The notes beneath the pieces were generated by a model. That model had not been told where the DNA came from. It saw only the letters and a list, made by a program, of their open reading frames with translations, and made no database searches. Shown piece after piece: positions 30,141 to 40,663 of a DNA stretch of 64,000 nt. The stretch is from Lentibacillus kapialis (GTDB taxonomy: Bacteria; Bacillota; Bacilli; Bacillales; Amphibacillaceae), in the NCBI RefSeq assembly GCF_014646635.1, contig NZ_BMNQ01000002.1:121605-185604 (forward strand), in the 5' to 3' direction. The position numbers and the translations under genes are program-made. How positions within the stretch are numbered: the stretch's first letter is position 1; each line of letters begins with the position of its first letter.

Positions 30141-30174
30141 GGGAAGCGGGATAACTTATGTGGTTCCGCTTCCC
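30141..30174 (+). terminator. Bidirectional terminator between yslB and uvrC
   Basis: GGGAAGCGG (30141-30149) pairs with CCGCTTCCC (30166-30174); TCTTC follows on the plus strand. It overlaps the last codons of uvrC, whose stop is at 30156. Confidence 0.65.
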
Positions 30175-31949
30175 TCTTCATCATTCAGGTGTGACAGTAT
30201 TTTTTTAGCGACATCCTGTGGTACACCCAGCTTTGTAATGTTCTCCACAGAGGCCTTTTTGATCTCGCTCACATTTTTGAAATGCCTCAGCAACAACCGT
30301 CTTCGCTGCTTGCCTACCCCCGGGATTTTATCGAGTTCTGACTGCACCAAATTTTTCCCGCGCAATTGTCTGTGAAAAGAGATTGCAAACCGGTGAACTT
30401 CATCTTGCACCCGTTGCACTAAATAAAAAGCCTGGGATTTCCTTGACAATGGCATAATGGCAGGGGGATTGCCATATAGCAATTCGCTCGTCTTGTGTTT
30501 GTCATCCTTCACAAGGCCACATAATGGAATATCCAAACCAAGCTCATTTTCAAGAACATCCAGCGCAGCGCTCATCTGCCCCTTGCCGCCATCGACAATA
30601 ATCAAATCGGGCAACGGTTGTTCCTCTTTTAAAACTCTAGTATACCGACGCCGAATGACTTCCCGCATCGTCTCATAATCATCCGGGCCTTGAACATCCC
30701 TGATTTTATATTTGCGATACTCTTTTTTATCAGGTTTGCCATCTGAAAATACAACCATAGCTGAGACCGGGTCGGTTCCTTGTATATTAGAATTATCAAA
30801 TGCTTCAATCCGGTGAGGCGTCTCAATATTCAAGGATTCACCGAGCTTTTCCACTGCCTGGATCGTCCTCTCTTCATTCCGTTCAATTAAAGTGAATTTT
30901 TCATTGAGTGCAATGTCAGCATTTTTCATGGCCAACTCGACAAGTTCTTTTTTTCTTCCCCGAAATGGCGTGTGTACATTTAACTCCAATAATTCACTTA
31001 ATATATCAGTATCCGTTCCAACCGGAACCAGCAGCTGTTTAGGTTTCAAATGGCGCTGATGTAAATAGAATCGCCCGATAAAACTTATAAACGTGTCATC
31101 AGGATCATCAAAAAATGGAAAGATCGAGACATCCCGTTCAATCAATTTCCCTTGTCTGACGAAGAACACTTGAATGCACATCCATCCTTTATCATAACTG
31201 TAGCCGAATATATCTCTATCAACCTGATCATTTAATGTCATGTGCTGACGTTCCATGACAGTCTCCAGATGCTGGATGAGATCACGAAGTTCTTTAGCCC
31301 GTTCAAAATTCAGATCTTTACTTGCTTCGTGCATCTTTGCGGTCAAGTCTTTTTTGATCTCTTGATATCCGCCTTGTAAAAATGATGTGATATTCTGTGT
31401 GATTTTTTTGTATGTTTCCTGAGGCACCGGTTTTTCACTGCATGCCAGACATTGCCCCATATGATAATAAATGCATGGGCGTCCTGGCGGATTATTGCAC
31501 TTACGCAGTGGGTACAGCCGGTCGAGCAACTTTTTGGCTTCTCTTGCCGCCAGTACATTGGTGTAAGGACCGAAATACTTACCTTTATCTTTTTTGATAT
31601 TACGTGTGATAAGCAGACGCGGATGCCGCTCTGAAGTAATTTTTAAATATGGGTATGATTTATCATCTTTCAGACGAACATTGTATCTGGGGTCATATTT
31701 CTTAATTAAATTCATCTCCAGAATCAATGCTTCCATTTCGGATGTGGTCACGATATACTCAAAATCCTGTATCTCCTGAACCAGGCGCTGTGTCTTCCGG
31801 TCATTTGCACCAGTAAAATAAGAACGGACTCTATTCCGGAGCTTTTTCGATTTCCCGACATAAATGACAGTCCTATTTTTGTCTTTCATTAGATAACAAC
31901 CTGGCTGCGCCGGCAAAACTGCCAGTTTTTCACTTAGTTTCTGGTTCAT
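30156..31949 (-). CDS. uvrC: Excinuclease ABC subunit C
   Basis: Makes both incisions in nucleotide excision repair after UvrAB marks the lesion. The GIY-YIG nuclease domain is at the N-terminus ([16 protein letters not shown], about 15-95), the UVR domain that contacts UvrB follows ([15 protein letters not shown], near 215), then the RNase H-like nuclease ([20 protein letters not shown]) and helix-hairpin-helix repeats ([16 protein letters not shown]). 597 aa with ATG 31949, which matches the family N-terminus; earlier in-frame ATG codons are less likely. It is next to trxA as in B. subtilis. Confidence 0.95.
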   Translation of the reverse strand: MNQKLSEKLAVLPAQPGCYLMKDKNRTVIYVGKSKKLRNRVRSYFTGANDRKTQRLVQEIQDFEYIVTTSEMEALILEMNLIKKYDPRYNVRLKDDKSYPYLKITSERHPRLLITRNIKKDKGKYFGPYTNVLAAREAKKLLDRLYPLRKCNNPPGRPCIYYHMGQCLACSEKPVPQETYKKITQNITSFLQGGYQEIKKDLTAKMHEASKDLNFERAKELRDLIQHLETVMERQHMTLNDQVDRDIFGYSYDKGWMCIQVFFVRQGKLIERDVSIFPFFDDPDDTFISFIGRFYLHQRHLKPKQLLVPVGTDTDILSELLELNVHTPFRGRKKELVELAMKNADIALNEKFTLIERNEERTIQAVEKLGESLNIETPHRIEAFDNSNIQGTDPVSAMVVFSDGKPDKKEYRKYKIRDVQGPDDYETMREVIRRRYTRVLKEEQPLPDLIIVDGGKGQMSAALDVLENELGLDIPLCGLVKDDKHKTSELLYGNPPAIMPLSRKSQAFYLVQRVQDEVHRFAISFHRQLRGKNLVQSELDKIPGVGKQRRRLLLRHFKNVSEIKKASVENITKLGVPQDVAKKILSHLNDEEGSGTT

Positions 31950-31987
31950 CTGCAAACTCATCCCCCGATAAAATGGTACCAAATTAC

Positions 31988-32026
31988 ATAGAATCCCTTG
32001 TCACTCCATGTGACAAGGGATTCTAT
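31988..32026 (-). terminator. Strong hairpin between trxA and uvrC
   Basis: A perfect 17-bp stem (31988-32004 with 32010-32026) and a 5-nt loop lie 27 nt past the trxA stop. The T-run on the minus strand is poor, so it may act as a partial terminator or protect the trxA mRNA end. Confidence 0.75.
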
Positions 32027-32053
32027 CAGAAGTTCCAACTAATATTATACACC

Positions 32054-32371
32054 TTAAGAGGCGTGTTTGTTAATTAAATCAACTAACGCTTCTTTTGGCT
32101 GGAAACCAACAACCTGATCGACAACTTTTCCATCTTTGAAAAGCAGAAGTGTCGGTATACTCATAACACCATATTTTCCGGCGGTTTCCTGATTTTCGTC
32201 AACATCAAGTTTAACAATTTGCACTTTATCTTCCATTTCACCGTCTATTTCTTCCAACACAGGTGCTATCATTTTGCATGGTCCACACCAAGGTGCCCAA
32301 AAATCCGCCAGTACTAGACCTTCCGCTGTTTCCTGGCCAAAATTCTGGTCAGTTACATGTTCAATTGCCAT
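32054..32371 (-). CDS. trxA: Thioredoxin
   Basis: General dithiol reductant of the cytoplasm. The active site WCGPC is at 28-32 and the cis-Pro in SIPTLLLF near 74. 105 aa, standard length. AAGGAGGG precedes the ATG. Single-gene unit, followed by a strong hairpin. Confidence 0.97.
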   Translation of the reverse strand: MAIEHVTDQNFGQETAEGLVLADFWAPWCGPCKMIAPVLEEIDGEMEDKVQIVKLDVDENQETAGKYGVMSIPTLLLFKDGKVVDQVVGFQPKEALVDLINKHAS

Positions 32372-32524
32372 TATAAAATTCCCTCCTTACTCACTATAAT
32401 ACGGTTTGAGTATATCATCGTTAGTGGTTTCTCGCGAATACTTTGCTTATTCAGTCAACGAGAAAGGAGCATTCGTTAGCGTAAAGATCCGGCCGAAATG
32501 CGATCAAACCTTTTATAACAGCAC

Positions 32525-33490
32525 CTAAACTTTTTGTTTCAGTTCTTCCGTCAGTTTCGGAATAACTTCGAATATGTCCCCGACAATGCCATAATCCGCC
32601 ACATTGAAAATATTTGCTTCCGGATCCTTATTGATGGCAACAATGACTTTCGAATTCGACATTCCGGCTAAATGCTGGATGGCTCCGGAAATCCCGACAG
32701 CAATATATAAATCAGGTGTTACCACTTTACCGGTCTGGCCAATTTGCAGGGAATAATCACAGTATTCTGCATCACATGCACCACGGGACGCTCCAACTGC
32801 CCCTCCCAACACATCGGCCAATTCATATAGCGGTTCAAAGCCTTCTGCGCTTTTAACACCGCGTCCGCCGGCAATAATAACGTTTGCTTCAGACAGATCG
32901 ACACCTTCAGAAGCCTTGCGGATGACATCTTTAATAACCGTTTTGATATCTTTAATATCAACGTCTTTTGATGTTACATCGCCTGAGCGTGACGCATCAC
33001 GATCTAATGCCGGTATATTGTTCGGGCGGATTGTTACGAACGTTAAACCGCTTGAAATAACCTTTTTCTCAAATGCCTTTCCGGAATAAATCGGTCTGAT
33101 AAATACAGGTTTATCACCATCATTTTCAATATCAGTGGCGTCTGAAATTAAGCCGGATTCAAGTTTTGCAGCAAGCTTTGGTGTCAAATCTTTTCCGATT
33201 GCAGTATGCCCCATGACAATACCATCCGGAGATTCCTCTTCAATAACTGCCATAACCGCCTGGGAATAGCCTTCAGACGTATATGATTCCAGATTATCAT
33301 GCTTCACCGTTACAACACGGTCTGCGCCGTGGCAGATAACTTCCTGGGCTGAATCACTCCCATCTTCACTGCCGCACAATACGCCAACAATCTCCGCATC
33401 GGAATCTATCTTTTTGGCAGCTGCGATTGCTTCAAATGTTACATGACGCAATTCCCCGTCTCTTGCTTCCCCTATGACTAATAATTTCAT
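32525..33490 (-). CDS. etfA: Electron transfer flavoprotein, alpha subunit
   Basis: With EtfB it accepts electrons from acyl-CoA dehydrogenases and passes them to the quinone pool. The FAD-binding C-terminal domain is clear: [41 protein letters not shown] and [14 protein letters not shown], with [10 protein letters not shown] near residue 285. 321 aa. It follows etfB by 27 nt and closes the fatty-acid degradation operon. Confidence 0.95.
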   Translation of the reverse strand: MKLLVIGEARDGELRHVTFEAIAAAKKIDSDAEIVGVLCGSEDGSDSAQEVICHGADRVVTVKHDNLESYTSEGYSQAVMAVIEEESPDGIVMGHTAIGKDLTPKLAAKLESGLISDATDIENDGDKPVFIRPIYSGKAFEKKVISSGLTFVTIRPNNIPALDRDASRSGDVTSKDVDIKDIKTVIKDVIRKASEGVDLSEANVIIAGGRGVKSAEGFEPLYELADVLGGAVGASRGACDAEYCDYSLQIGQTGKVVTPDLYIAVGISGAIQHLAGMSNSKVIVAINKDPEANIFNVADYGIVGDIFEVIPKLTEELKQKV

Positions 33491-33517
33491 ACTGTTCCTC
33501 GCTCCTCTCCGTAATGA

Positions 33518-34291
33518 TTAAAGTACTTTTGCATCATCTTTAAGCAGGGAGATCAATTCTTTCACTTGATCATCAATCTCGCCTTCCAGAACACGTCCTG
33601 CTTCTTTTTCAGGAGGCAGGAATATCTCAATTGTTTCAGTTTTTGCTTCGACATCATCTTCATCAAGATCCAGATCATCTATCTCCAGTTCTTCCAGTGG
33701 CTTTTTCTTGGCTTTCATAATCCCCGGAAGTGATGGATACCGCGGCTCGTTCAGACCTTGCTGACAAGTGGCAAGCACCGGAAGCCCTGTTTCGATTTTC
33801 TCAACATCGCCTTCAACATCTTTATCAATGTTAGCTATGTCTCCGTTAATCTCCAATGATGTTATAGTTGTCACATAATTCATTCCCAGGCCTTCTGCAA
33901 GTCTTGGGCCGACCTGACCACTTGCTTCATCGATGGCCACATTTCCTCCCAGGATAAGGTCAGCTTCTTGATCTTCAAAATAAGCTTGCAGGATTTGAGC
34001 CGTGGTAAACTGGTCACCGTCCTCAAGATCCTCTTCTGTGTTGATCAGGACAGCTTTATCCGCTCCCATCGCAAGCGCCGTGCGCAGCTGTTTTTCGGAT
34101 TCTTCGTCCCCCACAGTCACAACGGTCACTTCGCCACCATGCTCGTCACGCTGTTTTATTGCTTCTTCTACTGCGTATTCATCATACGGATTTATAATGT
34201 ATTCAGCACTTTCATCTTCAATTCGCCCGTCAGATACGATGATCTTTTCTTCTGTATCAAACGTTCTTTTCAGCAATACATAGATATTCAT
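33518..34291 (-). CDS. etfB: Electron transfer flavoprotein, beta subunit
   Basis: Partner of EtfA in beta-oxidation. Features: NPYDEYAVEEAIKQRDE (35-51), the AMP-binding GMGADKAVLIN / DLILGGNVAIDEASGQVGPRLAE region, and the recognition-loop segment GLPVLATCQQGLNEPRYPSLPGIMKAKKKP. 257 aa. GGGAGG precedes the ATG. It starts 26 nt after fadB ends. Confidence 0.95.
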   Translation of the reverse strand: MNIYVLLKRTFDTEEKIIVSDGRIEDESAEYIINPYDEYAVEEAIKQRDEHGGEVTVVTVGDEESEKQLRTALAMGADKAVLINTEEDLEDGDQFTTAQILQAYFEDQEADLILGGNVAIDEASGQVGPRLAEGLGMNYVTTITSLEINGDIANIDKDVEGDVEKIETGLPVLATCQQGLNEPRYPSLPGIMKAKKKPLEELEIDDLDLDEDDVEAKTETIEIFLPPEKEAGRVLEGEIDDQVKELISLLKDDAKVL

Positions 34292-34317
34292 ATTAGTTCC
34301 TCCCTGTCTCTATCAAT

Positions 34318-35091
34318 TTATCTATCACGAAAGTTCGGTTTCCGCTTTTCATTAAAGGCCTGAATGCCTTCTGCAGCATCTTCTGTTCCGAATACCTCCG
34401 CAAATGCTTTAGCTTCTTCCGCAACACCATTGGCAAACTGCTCTGACTTCGAATAAGGAATCAGCCTCATAACCGCTTCAATCGAAAGCTTGCTTTTAGC
34501 GGCAATTGACTGTGCAAGCTCAAAAGCTTTCTTGAAGACTTCTCCGTCCTGAACAGTCCGGTTTACCAGCCCTAACTCTTTTGCTTCCTTTCCCGTAACA
34601 GGTTGTCCGGTTAAAATCATCTCATATGCTTTTGCTGTCCCAACGTATTGCGGCAGACGCTGTGTTCCGGCAAAACCAGGAATGATTCCCAATGTTACTT
34701 CGGGCAGACCAAGATTGGCATCTTCACCAGCTATCCGGATGTGACAGGCCATGGCAAGTTCAAGCCCCCCTCCCAAAGCGGCTCCGTGGATCGCGGCAAT
34801 GACCGGCATCTTAAAGTGTTCAATTCTTTTAAACAGCTGATGCCCCTTTTTGGATAAAGCCTCATAGTCGGAATCATTTTGCAATGCGGTGAATTCTTTT
34901 ATATCGGCACCTGCCGAAAAGAACTTACCTTCTCCCTTAAGGACGGTTGCTTTTGCTGTGTTATCGTTTTCAATTTCGTCAAGCCTGTTGCTTAATTCAT
35001 CTAATAAACCACTTGATAATGCATTTGCCGGCGGACTTTGTATCGTCAAAACCGCTACGTTACTTTCAACTTCATAAGCAATAGTCGTCAA
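34318..35091 (-). CDS. fadB: Enoyl-CoA hydratase
   Basis: Hydrates 2-enoyl-CoA in fatty-acid beta-oxidation (crotonase family). The oxyanion-hole segments are FSAGADIKEF (about 58-67) and HGAALGGGLELAMACH (about 103-118), and the catalytic Glu region is NLGLPEVTLGIIPGFAGTQRLP. 257 aa. The start is TTG at 35091 with GGGGGG upstream. In B. subtilis the matching gene (ysiB) lies between fadR and etfB, as here. Confidence 0.93.
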   Translation of the reverse strand: MTTIAYEVESNVAVLTIQSPPANALSSGLLDELSNRLDEIENDNTAKATVLKGEGKFFSAGADIKEFTALQNDSDYEALSKKGHQLFKRIEHFKMPVIAAIHGAALGGGLELAMACHIRIAGEDANLGLPEVTLGIIPGFAGTQRLPQYVGTAKAYEMILTGQPVTGKEAKELGLVNRTVQDGEVFKKAFELAQSIAAKSKLSIEAVMRLIPYSKSEQFANGVAEEAKAFAEVFGTEDAAEGIQAFNEKRKPNFRDR

Positions 35092-35201
35092 ATCAATCCC
35101 CCCTTTATTTTATTGGTTGTCAAGCACTGATTGCTGTTGTTTATTATGAGAAGCAGAAAACGTCTGTTTGCAGCTGAACAACAACCTTTAGCAAAACAAC
35201 C

Positions 35202-35789
35202 TTATTCTCTTACGGAAAGACCATTAATAATGAATGACTGAACTTGCAAAGCCTCCTGGGCAAGATTGTATTTTTGTTCTTTCATGACCCAGTTCGTCAT
35301 AATTTCGTCCAGAGTACCGAAAATCATTTGTCTTACAAGCAGAACATTCAAATCGTCTCGAAAAATATTTTCCTTGGTCCCCTCTACGATTATATCATCA
35401 ATAACGGTCAAATAGGGCTTTAATATCTGATTAATTTTTAACCTTAAATCCGTATTTGACTGTCTTAGTTCCAACTGGGTCACAATAGCCAGATGAGGAT
35501 CTTCAGAAAGCTGGTGGAAATGCATTTGAATCAGCTTTAATAACTTTTCTTCAGCATTATTCATTTTGCTGATACCGCAAGCAATCTTTTCGATAAACTG
35601 TCCCATTTTTTCTTCAAAAACGGATATTAGAATATCCTCCTTATTATTAAAATAGAGATAGATGGTGCCATCAGCCACGCCGGCCTTTTTAGCAATCCTG
35701 GACACTTGTGAAGCATGGTATCCATTTTCTGCGATTACTTCTACGGCCGCTTCGATAATTTGATTATATTTTGGTTTGTTTTTCTTCAT
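35202..35789 (-). CDS. fadR: Fatty-acid degradation repressor FadR (TetR family)
   Basis: Represses beta-oxidation genes and is released by long-chain acyl-CoA. The N-terminal helix-turn-helix reads YNQIIEAAVEVIAENGYHASQVSRIAKKAG..DGTIYLYFNNKEDIL, very close to B. subtilis FadR (YsiA). 195 aa with ATG 35789, where AAGGAGAT lies just upstream; the open frame extends 18 codons further and would run through the operator. The operator at 35825-35842 suggests it controls its own transcription. Confidence 0.95.
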   Translation of the reverse strand: MKKNKPKYNQIIEAAVEVIAENGYHASQVSRIAKKAGVADGTIYLYFNNKEDILISVFEEKMGQFIEKIACGISKMNNAEEKLLKLIQMHFHQLSEDPHLAIVTQLELRQSNTDLRLKINQILKPYLTVIDDIIVEGTKENIFRDDLNVLLVRQMIFGTLDEIMTNWVMKEQKYNLAQEALQVQSFIINGLSVRE

Positions 35790-35824
35790 TTTTATCTCCT
35801 TGGCAAACACAGTAACCTTGAAAA

Positions 35825-35842
35825 TGAATGAATAATCATTCA
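35825..35842 (-). promoter_or_regulatory. FadR operator
   Basis: TGAATGAATAATCATTCA is an exact match to the known Bacillus FadR consensus TGAATGANTANTCATTCA and extends to a longer palindrome on both sides. It lies 35 nt upstream of fadR, in the lcfA-fadR gap. Confidence 0.93.
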
Positions 35843-35925
35843 TTTTCTAGTGTATAAAAACAAAATGAATCTGTCAATATACAGCTTGGTCTAAAATTTG
35901 ATAAAAAAATAAGGGAGCCCACGTA

Positions 35926-37602
35926 TTAAATGCTTTCTTTATTTTTTTCTTCTTCGACAAGCTGGCGGCGCAAAATTTTTCCGACAGCTGTTTTTGGCAG
36001 TTCGTTGCGGAACTCGTATATTTTCGGAACCTTAAATGCCGCAAGATTATTTCGGCAATAGGCATTTAATTCTTTTTCATCAATTGTATGACCATCTTTA
36101 AGCACGACATAAGCTTTGGCAGTTTCACCCCGGTATGGGTCCGGAACACCTGCTACCACAGCTTCCTGAACTGCTTCATGTTCGTATAATACTTCTTCGA
36201 CTTCCCGCGGATAAATATTGAATCCACCGGCAATAATAACATTCTTCTTCCGGTCGGCAACATAAAAATAGCCGTTCTCATCCATATAACCCATGTCGCC
36301 TGTGAATAACCACCCATCTTTTAAGACGTTGTCCGTTTCTTCCTTGTTATTCCAGTATCCTTTCATGACTTGGGGCCCTTTGACGGCAATTTCGCCAATT
36401 TCCCCTATAGCTGCTTCCGACCCCGTTTCAATAATGATTTTCGCATCAGTATCAGGCCACGGTACGCCAATACTTCCGTTAACACGCTTGTGCCATATGA
36501 AGTTTGCATGTGTAACGGGGGATGATTCGGTAAGACCGTATCCTTCCACGAGATGGCCATTTGTAACCTTCTCAAACTGTTGCTGCACTTCGATTGGTAA
36601 TGGGGCAGATCCACTGATGCAGGCTTCAATCGAAGACAGGTCATATTTTTCCAAATTCGGGTGATTCAACAGTGCAACATAGATCGTTGGAGCTCCCGGG
36701 AATAACACCGGTTTTTGTTTGTGGATAGTTTTCAGGACGTCTTCGGCATTAAATTTAGGCATTAAGATCATTTCATATCCATACATGATCGATATATTCA
36801 TGACAGCGGTCATCCCGTATACATGAAAAAACGGAAGTACACCCATCACTTTCTCACCAGGGTTGGATTTGTATAACCAATGACGGCACATTTGGACGTT
36901 GGAAACCAGGTTAAAATGTGTCAGCATAACACCTTTAGGATTCCCGGTTGTCCCGCCCGTATATTGCAGCAATGCCACATCTTCCTTCGCATCAATAGTG
37001 ACCGGAGTATAGTTTTCAGTTCCTTCTTCCATCACCGTTTTCCAAACGTGTGTATTCCCCGATGGTTCTACTTTCACAACCATTTTATAATCTTTCTTCT
37101 GAATGAATGGATAAACAAGATTTTTTGGAAAAGGCAAATAATCTTTAATGCTTGTAACAATCGTATGCTTCAGGGGCGTATTCGCACGGACATGGCTGAT
37201 ACGAGGAAGCAATATGTCGAGACAGACAATAAATGTTGCACCGGCGTCATTCAACTGAAATTCCAGTTCTCTTTCTTTGTAAAGCGGATTGGTTTGTACT
37301 ACGATCCCTCCTGCAAGCAATGCACCATAATAACTTATAACAGCCTGCGGACTATTAGGAAGCATTATAGCAACTCTGTCACCCTTTTTTAGACCCAGTG
37401 ACTGAAAATAAGCGGCCAGTTTTTTTGCTTCCGTATAGACTTCTGCAAATGTCATTTCCTTCCCCATAAAGTGAAGCGCTTTCTTATTAGGGTAACGTAC
37501 AGCCGCCGATTGCAGAAAAGAATCAAGCGGCTTTTCATCATAGGCAATGGTTGTCGGGATTTCATCAGGATAATGGTTATGCCAACGTTTTTCCTCTACC
37601 AT
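35926..37602 (-). CDS. lcfA: Long-chain fatty acid--CoA ligase
   Basis: Activates long-chain fatty acids with ATP and CoA. It is an AMP-binding (ANL) enzyme: P-loop-like QYTGGTTGNPKGVMLTH near residue 215, GYGLTESSP near 355, WLFTGDMGYMDENGYF near 425 and the C-terminal catalytic KVPKIYEF.. PKTAVGKILRRQL. 558 aa, full length. GGGGG precedes the ATG. It leads the cluster lcfA-fadR-fadB-etfB-etfA. Confidence 0.95.
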   Translation of the reverse strand: MVEEKRWHNHYPDEIPTTIAYDEKPLDSFLQSAAVRYPNKKALHFMGKEMTFAEVYTEAKKLAAYFQSLGLKKGDRVAIMLPNSPQAVISYYGALLAGGIVVQTNPLYKERELEFQLNDAGATFIVCLDILLPRISHVRANTPLKHTIVTSIKDYLPFPKNLVYPFIQKKDYKMVVKVEPSGNTHVWKTVMEEGTENYTPVTIDAKEDVALLQYTGGTTGNPKGVMLTHFNLVSNVQMCRHWLYKSNPGEKVMGVLPFFHVYGMTAVMNISIMYGYEMILMPKFNAEDVLKTIHKQKPVLFPGAPTIYVALLNHPNLEKYDLSSIEACISGSAPLPIEVQQQFEKVTNGHLVEGYGLTESSPVTHANFIWHKRVNGSIGVPWPDTDAKIIIETGSEAAIGEIGEIAVKGPQVMKGYWNNKEETDNVLKDGWLFTGDMGYMDENGYFYVADRKKNVIIAGGFNIYPREVEEVLYEHEAVQEAVVAGVPDPYRGETAKAYVVLKDGHTIDEKELNAYCRNNLAAFKVPKIYEFRNELPKTAVGKILRRQLVEEEKNKESI

Positions 37603-37635
37603 AGGAGATTCCCCCTTTATTTGTATGCTATTTTT

Positions 37636-37664
37636 ATTATATCGATAAATAAGTGTTTTTTGAA
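37636..37664 (-). promoter_or_regulatory. Possible sigma-A promoter of lcfA
   Basis: TATAAT at 37636-37641 with a weak -35 (TTCAAA, 17-bp spacer). No FadR palindrome like the one at 35825 is seen around it. Confidence 0.45.
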
Positions 37665-37692
37665 ATTTAACTACTTATTTTTTTGAATTTTT

Positions 37693-37773
37693 CTAAATGA
37701 AATAAATAAACCCGACAATGATAAATATGGCAGCTACGATAAACATCCATTTTGCCAGTTTTTCCAAAAACAT
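37693..37773 (-). CDS. Very small membrane peptide (26 aa) coupled to the DUF350 gene
   Basis: A short reading frame, MFLEKLAKWM followed by a hydrophobic helix and ending GFIYFI. It predicts a single transmembrane helix with a short cytoplasmic head. GGAGGAGG lies 5-6 nt before its ATG, inside the last codons of the DUF350 gene. The ATG begins 1 nt after that gene's stop, so translation is very probably coupled. I do not recognise the family. A role alongside the DUF350 protein is an inference from this arrangement only. Confidence 0.6.
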   Translation of the reverse strand: MFLEKLAKWMFIVAAIFIIVGFIYFI

Positions 37774-37774
37774 G

Positions 37775-38188
37775 TTAACCTCCTCCAATACTCGCCCCAA
37801 TGACGAATGCTAAACCGGCAGAAATAAGCATTGATATGAGTCCTATCGCCTTGTTTCCTTTTCCGATTTCCTCATCCGTGTTAATGGAAGGTGTCATAAA
37901 TTCAAAAATGAAGTAGCCAAACAGCAATAGAACAAACCCAAAAACGCCCCACCCAATGCTTTCAAACAGTGTATCATTGTGTTCAATGGAATACCGGAAA
38001 ATCGTTGCAATACCAAATATTTTACCACCGGTTGCCATCGCAACTGCTAAATTACCATCTTTAATCTCATGCCAGTTATGGTATGATGTAACAAATTCAA
38101 AGATGGCTAAAAACACAATCGTGCAAAGGATGACAACACTATACCTTGCAGCAGTCTCCACAAAAATATTTCCCCAAAAATCAGCCAT
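37775..38188 (-). CDS. yshE: DUF350 membrane protein (YshE-like)
   Basis: A 137-residue membrane protein with four hydrophobic helices and the DUF350 pattern: a conserved WHEIKDGNLAVAMATGGKIFGIA segment near 38-60, then a second repeat-like EIGKGNKAIGLISMLISAG near 108. Function unknown. It lies between lcfA and mutS2 as in B. subtilis. AGAGGGG precedes the ATG. Its 3' end holds the ribosome binding site of the 26-residue peptide. Confidence 0.85.
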   Translation of the reverse strand: MADFWGNIFVETAARYSVVILCTIVFLAIFEFVTSYHNWHEIKDGNLAVAMATGGKIFGIATIFRYSIEHNDTLFESIGWGVFGFVLLLFGYFIFEFMTPSINTDEEIGKGNKAIGLISMLISAGLAFVIGASIGGG

Positions 38189-38209
38189 ATTACCAAACCC
38201 CTCTGCTGA

Positions 38210-40552
38210 TCACTTTAATTCAAGCACGGTTACACCACTGCCGCCTTCACCTGCTGACCCTGGTCTGTCCGATGCAATGCGGGAATGATTTTTTGCAAAT
38301 TCCTTCACACCCTTGCGAAGTGCACCGGTACCTTTTCCGTGAATAATAAAAACTTTAGGATATCCGGCAAGCAGCGCATCATCTAGATATTTTTCCAAGT
38401 GCCCCATCGCATCTTCATAACGCTCACCGCGAAGATCCAGCTCTGTTTTAACATGATAGTTGGAACCCTTAACGGTGGCAAGCGTTTTTTCATTCACAGA
38501 ACTTTCGTGTTTAACGGGCTGTATCTCATTGCGTTTTACTTGTACTTTCATGATACCAACCTGGATCAGATAGTCCTGGTCATTCAGTTTTTCAAGTACA
38601 GTACCCCGCTGATTTGCAGATAGCAGCTTAATTTCATCACCTGCTTTTAGTTCCTGTACAGAATCAGGACGCGGTTTCGATTTATTCGACTTTTTAGCTG
38701 ACAGGTCCGGCTGTGCTTCTTCAAGCATTTTCCGGGCTTCAATCCATTCATGTTCCTTCAATTGTGCGCCGGATTTCATATGACGTATTTCGTCAACGAT
38801 CATTTCTGCTTCATCGCGCGCTTTCTGCAATGCTTTATCCGCCTTTTCCTCAGCTTTTTTATATAAATTTTCACGGTCATTTTCATAATGCTGCCATGCC
38901 TTTTTGAGGTCATCGCGTAATTTTTCGCTTTCCTGCAAGATGTTGTGCGCCTTCTCGTAATCGGCCTCAGCCTGACGCCGGGATGTATCAAGTGAAGCTA
39001 TCATATTCTCTACACTTTCGGAATTGACACCAATCTGATCTCTCGCCTGAGCAATAACTCTTTGATCAAGGCCAAGACGCGCCGCTATATCGAAAGCGTT
39101 ACTTCTGCCAGGCACACCGATTAATAATCGGTAAGTAGGTTTGAGTGTTTCCACATCAAATTCAACTGATGCGTTAACGGCATTGTCGCGATTATAGCCA
39201 TAAGCCTTCAATTCCGGGTAGTGTGTTGTCGCTACAACCCGCGCACCGCGGGAAATAACATCATCCAAAATGGACATAGCAAGAGCAGCACCTTCCTGTG
39301 GATCCGTGCCTGCACCCAGTTCATCAAACAAAACGAGGGATTTATGATCAATCTTGCTCAATATCGAAACAATGTTCGTCATATGCGACGAGAACGTGCT
39401 TAAATTCTGCTCGATCGACTGCTCATCACCAATATCAGCAAAAATACCTTCAAATACAGTCATTTCACAGCCGTCAGCAGCAGGAATTTGAAGACCGGAT
39501 TGTGCCATTAATGTAAACAGTCCGATCATTTTAAGAGCCACTGTTTTACCGCCTGTGTTTGGTCCGGTAATGACGATCGATGTATAATCCTTTCCAAGGA
39601 TAACATCATTGGGGACAACCTCATCTTCAGGGATTAACGGATGGCGCGCCTGTTTAACATTGATAATGCCATGATCATTGATGGCAGGCATAGCAGCATT
39701 AAAGTCCCTTCCCAATTTTGCCCTTGCTGAAATAAAGTCAATTTTAGCCAAAACCGAAACATTCTCTGCAAGGATTGCTTCGTCCTCGGCGATCTTTCCG
39801 CTTAACTCGCGGAGGATCCGATCAACTTCCTGCTTCTCTTTCAATTGCGCCTCCTGAAGCTGGTTATTTAAATCAACAACTGCTTTTGGTTCCATAAATA
39901 GTGTCGCGCCAGAGGCTGATTGATCGTGAACGATACCTCCGACAGCCCCGCGATATTCCTGTTTCACCGGCAGAACATAACGTTCATTGCGAATGGTTAT
40001 AATAGCGTCTGATAACATTTTGCTTTGTGATTTAGTATAACTGTCAAGGTTATCCCGAACTCTGCTTTCATAAGTCCGAATAGAGGAGCGGATACTGCGT
40101 AATTTTACAGACGCACTATCCATCATATTACCTCTATCATCAATACAGCTCTTGATATCAGTTTCCAGTCTGCGCAATGTCATGATTCTTTCGGCAAAAC
40201 CTTTTAAAATGGGCAAATCTTCTTCTGTTTTCTCCAAAAACATTTTTGTCTGACGTCCTCCATATAAAGTATTGGCAACGTCTAGACATTCCTCCGTTGA
40301 CAAAACACCACCAATAACACTTCGCTTAATGGCACTACGAATATCAGTTATTCCGCCCAATGGAATGGTCATATTTAATCGCAGAATATGGCTTGCTTCA
40401 TCCGTTTCCCTGTGCATTTCCCTTACTTCATCAATATCAACAGAGGGTTTTAGCCGGGTGGCCAGCTCTTTTCCAACTGAGGTTGCTGTCTGCTTATTTA
40501 ATTTCTCTATTATCTTGTTGAATTCCAATGTTTTAAAAAGTCGTTCGTTCAT
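38210..40552 (-). CDS. mutS2: Endonuclease MutS2
   Basis: A MutS-family ATPase without the mismatch-binding domain; in Bacillus it acts on collided or stalled ribosomes and in recombination control. Walker [13 protein letters not shown] lies near residue 332, Walker [14 protein letters not shown] near 408, then a long coiled-coil linker (about 510-630) and the C-terminal Smr domain ([26 protein letters not shown]). 780 aa. ATG 40552 has AAGGAG 9 nt upstream; an ATG at 40570 is less well placed. Confidence 0.95.
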   Translation of the reverse strand: MNERLFKTLEFNKIIEKLNKQTATSVGKELATRLKPSVDIDEVREMHRETDEASHILRLNMTIPLGGITDIRSAIKRSVIGGVLSTEECLDVANTLYGGRQTKMFLEKTEEDLPILKGFAERIMTLRRLETDIKSCIDDRGNMMDSASVKLRSIRSSIRTYESRVRDNLDSYTKSQSKMLSDAIITIRNERYVLPVKQEYRGAVGGIVHDQSASGATLFMEPKAVVDLNNQLQEAQLKEKQEVDRILRELSGKIAEDEAILAENVSVLAKIDFISARAKLGRDFNAAMPAINDHGIINVKQARHPLIPEDEVVPNDVILGKDYTSIVITGPNTGGKTVALKMIGLFTLMAQSGLQIPAADGCEMTVFEGIFADIGDEQSIEQNLSTFSSHMTNIVSILSKIDHKSLVLFDELGAGTDPQEGAALAMSILDDVISRGARVVATTHYPELKAYGYNRDNAVNASVEFDVETLKPTYRLLIGVPGRSNAFDIAARLGLDQRVIAQARDQIGVNSESVENMIASLDTSRRQAEADYEKAHNILQESEKLRDDLKKAWQHYENDRENLYKKAEEKADKALQKARDEAEMIVDEIRHMKSGAQLKEHEWIEARKMLEEAQPDLSAKKSNKSKPRPDSVQELKAGDEIKLLSANQRGTVLEKLNDQDYLIQVGIMKVQVKRNEIQPVKHESSVNEKTLATVKGSNYHVKTELDLRGERYEDAMGHLEKYLDDALLAGYPKVFIIHGKGTGALRKGVKEFAKNHSRIASDRPGSAGEGGSGVTVLELK

Positions 40553-40610
40553 CAGGATTATCTCCTTCATGCAGTTGCAAGCAGTTTTTGATTATCACCT
40601 TTAAGAGATT

Positions 40611-40648
40611 GTTCAAAAAGACTGGTGTTTTCATCTTCTTTTTTGAAC
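40611..40648 (-). repeat. Dispersed repeat, family 3, internally deleted copy
   Basis: Only 38 bp: GTTCAAAAAG at one end, CTTTTTTGAAC at the other, and the flanking bases GCAC also match the full copy at 20234-20377. It folds as a hairpin in the polX-mutS2 gap and could act as the polX terminator. Confidence 0.55.
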
Positions 40649-40663
40649 ATGCACTTTAAATTC

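Noticed and set aside
36880..37392. 170-codon plus-strand ORF
   Set aside because: Lies wholly antisense to lcfA and has no ribosome binding site; a shadow frame.
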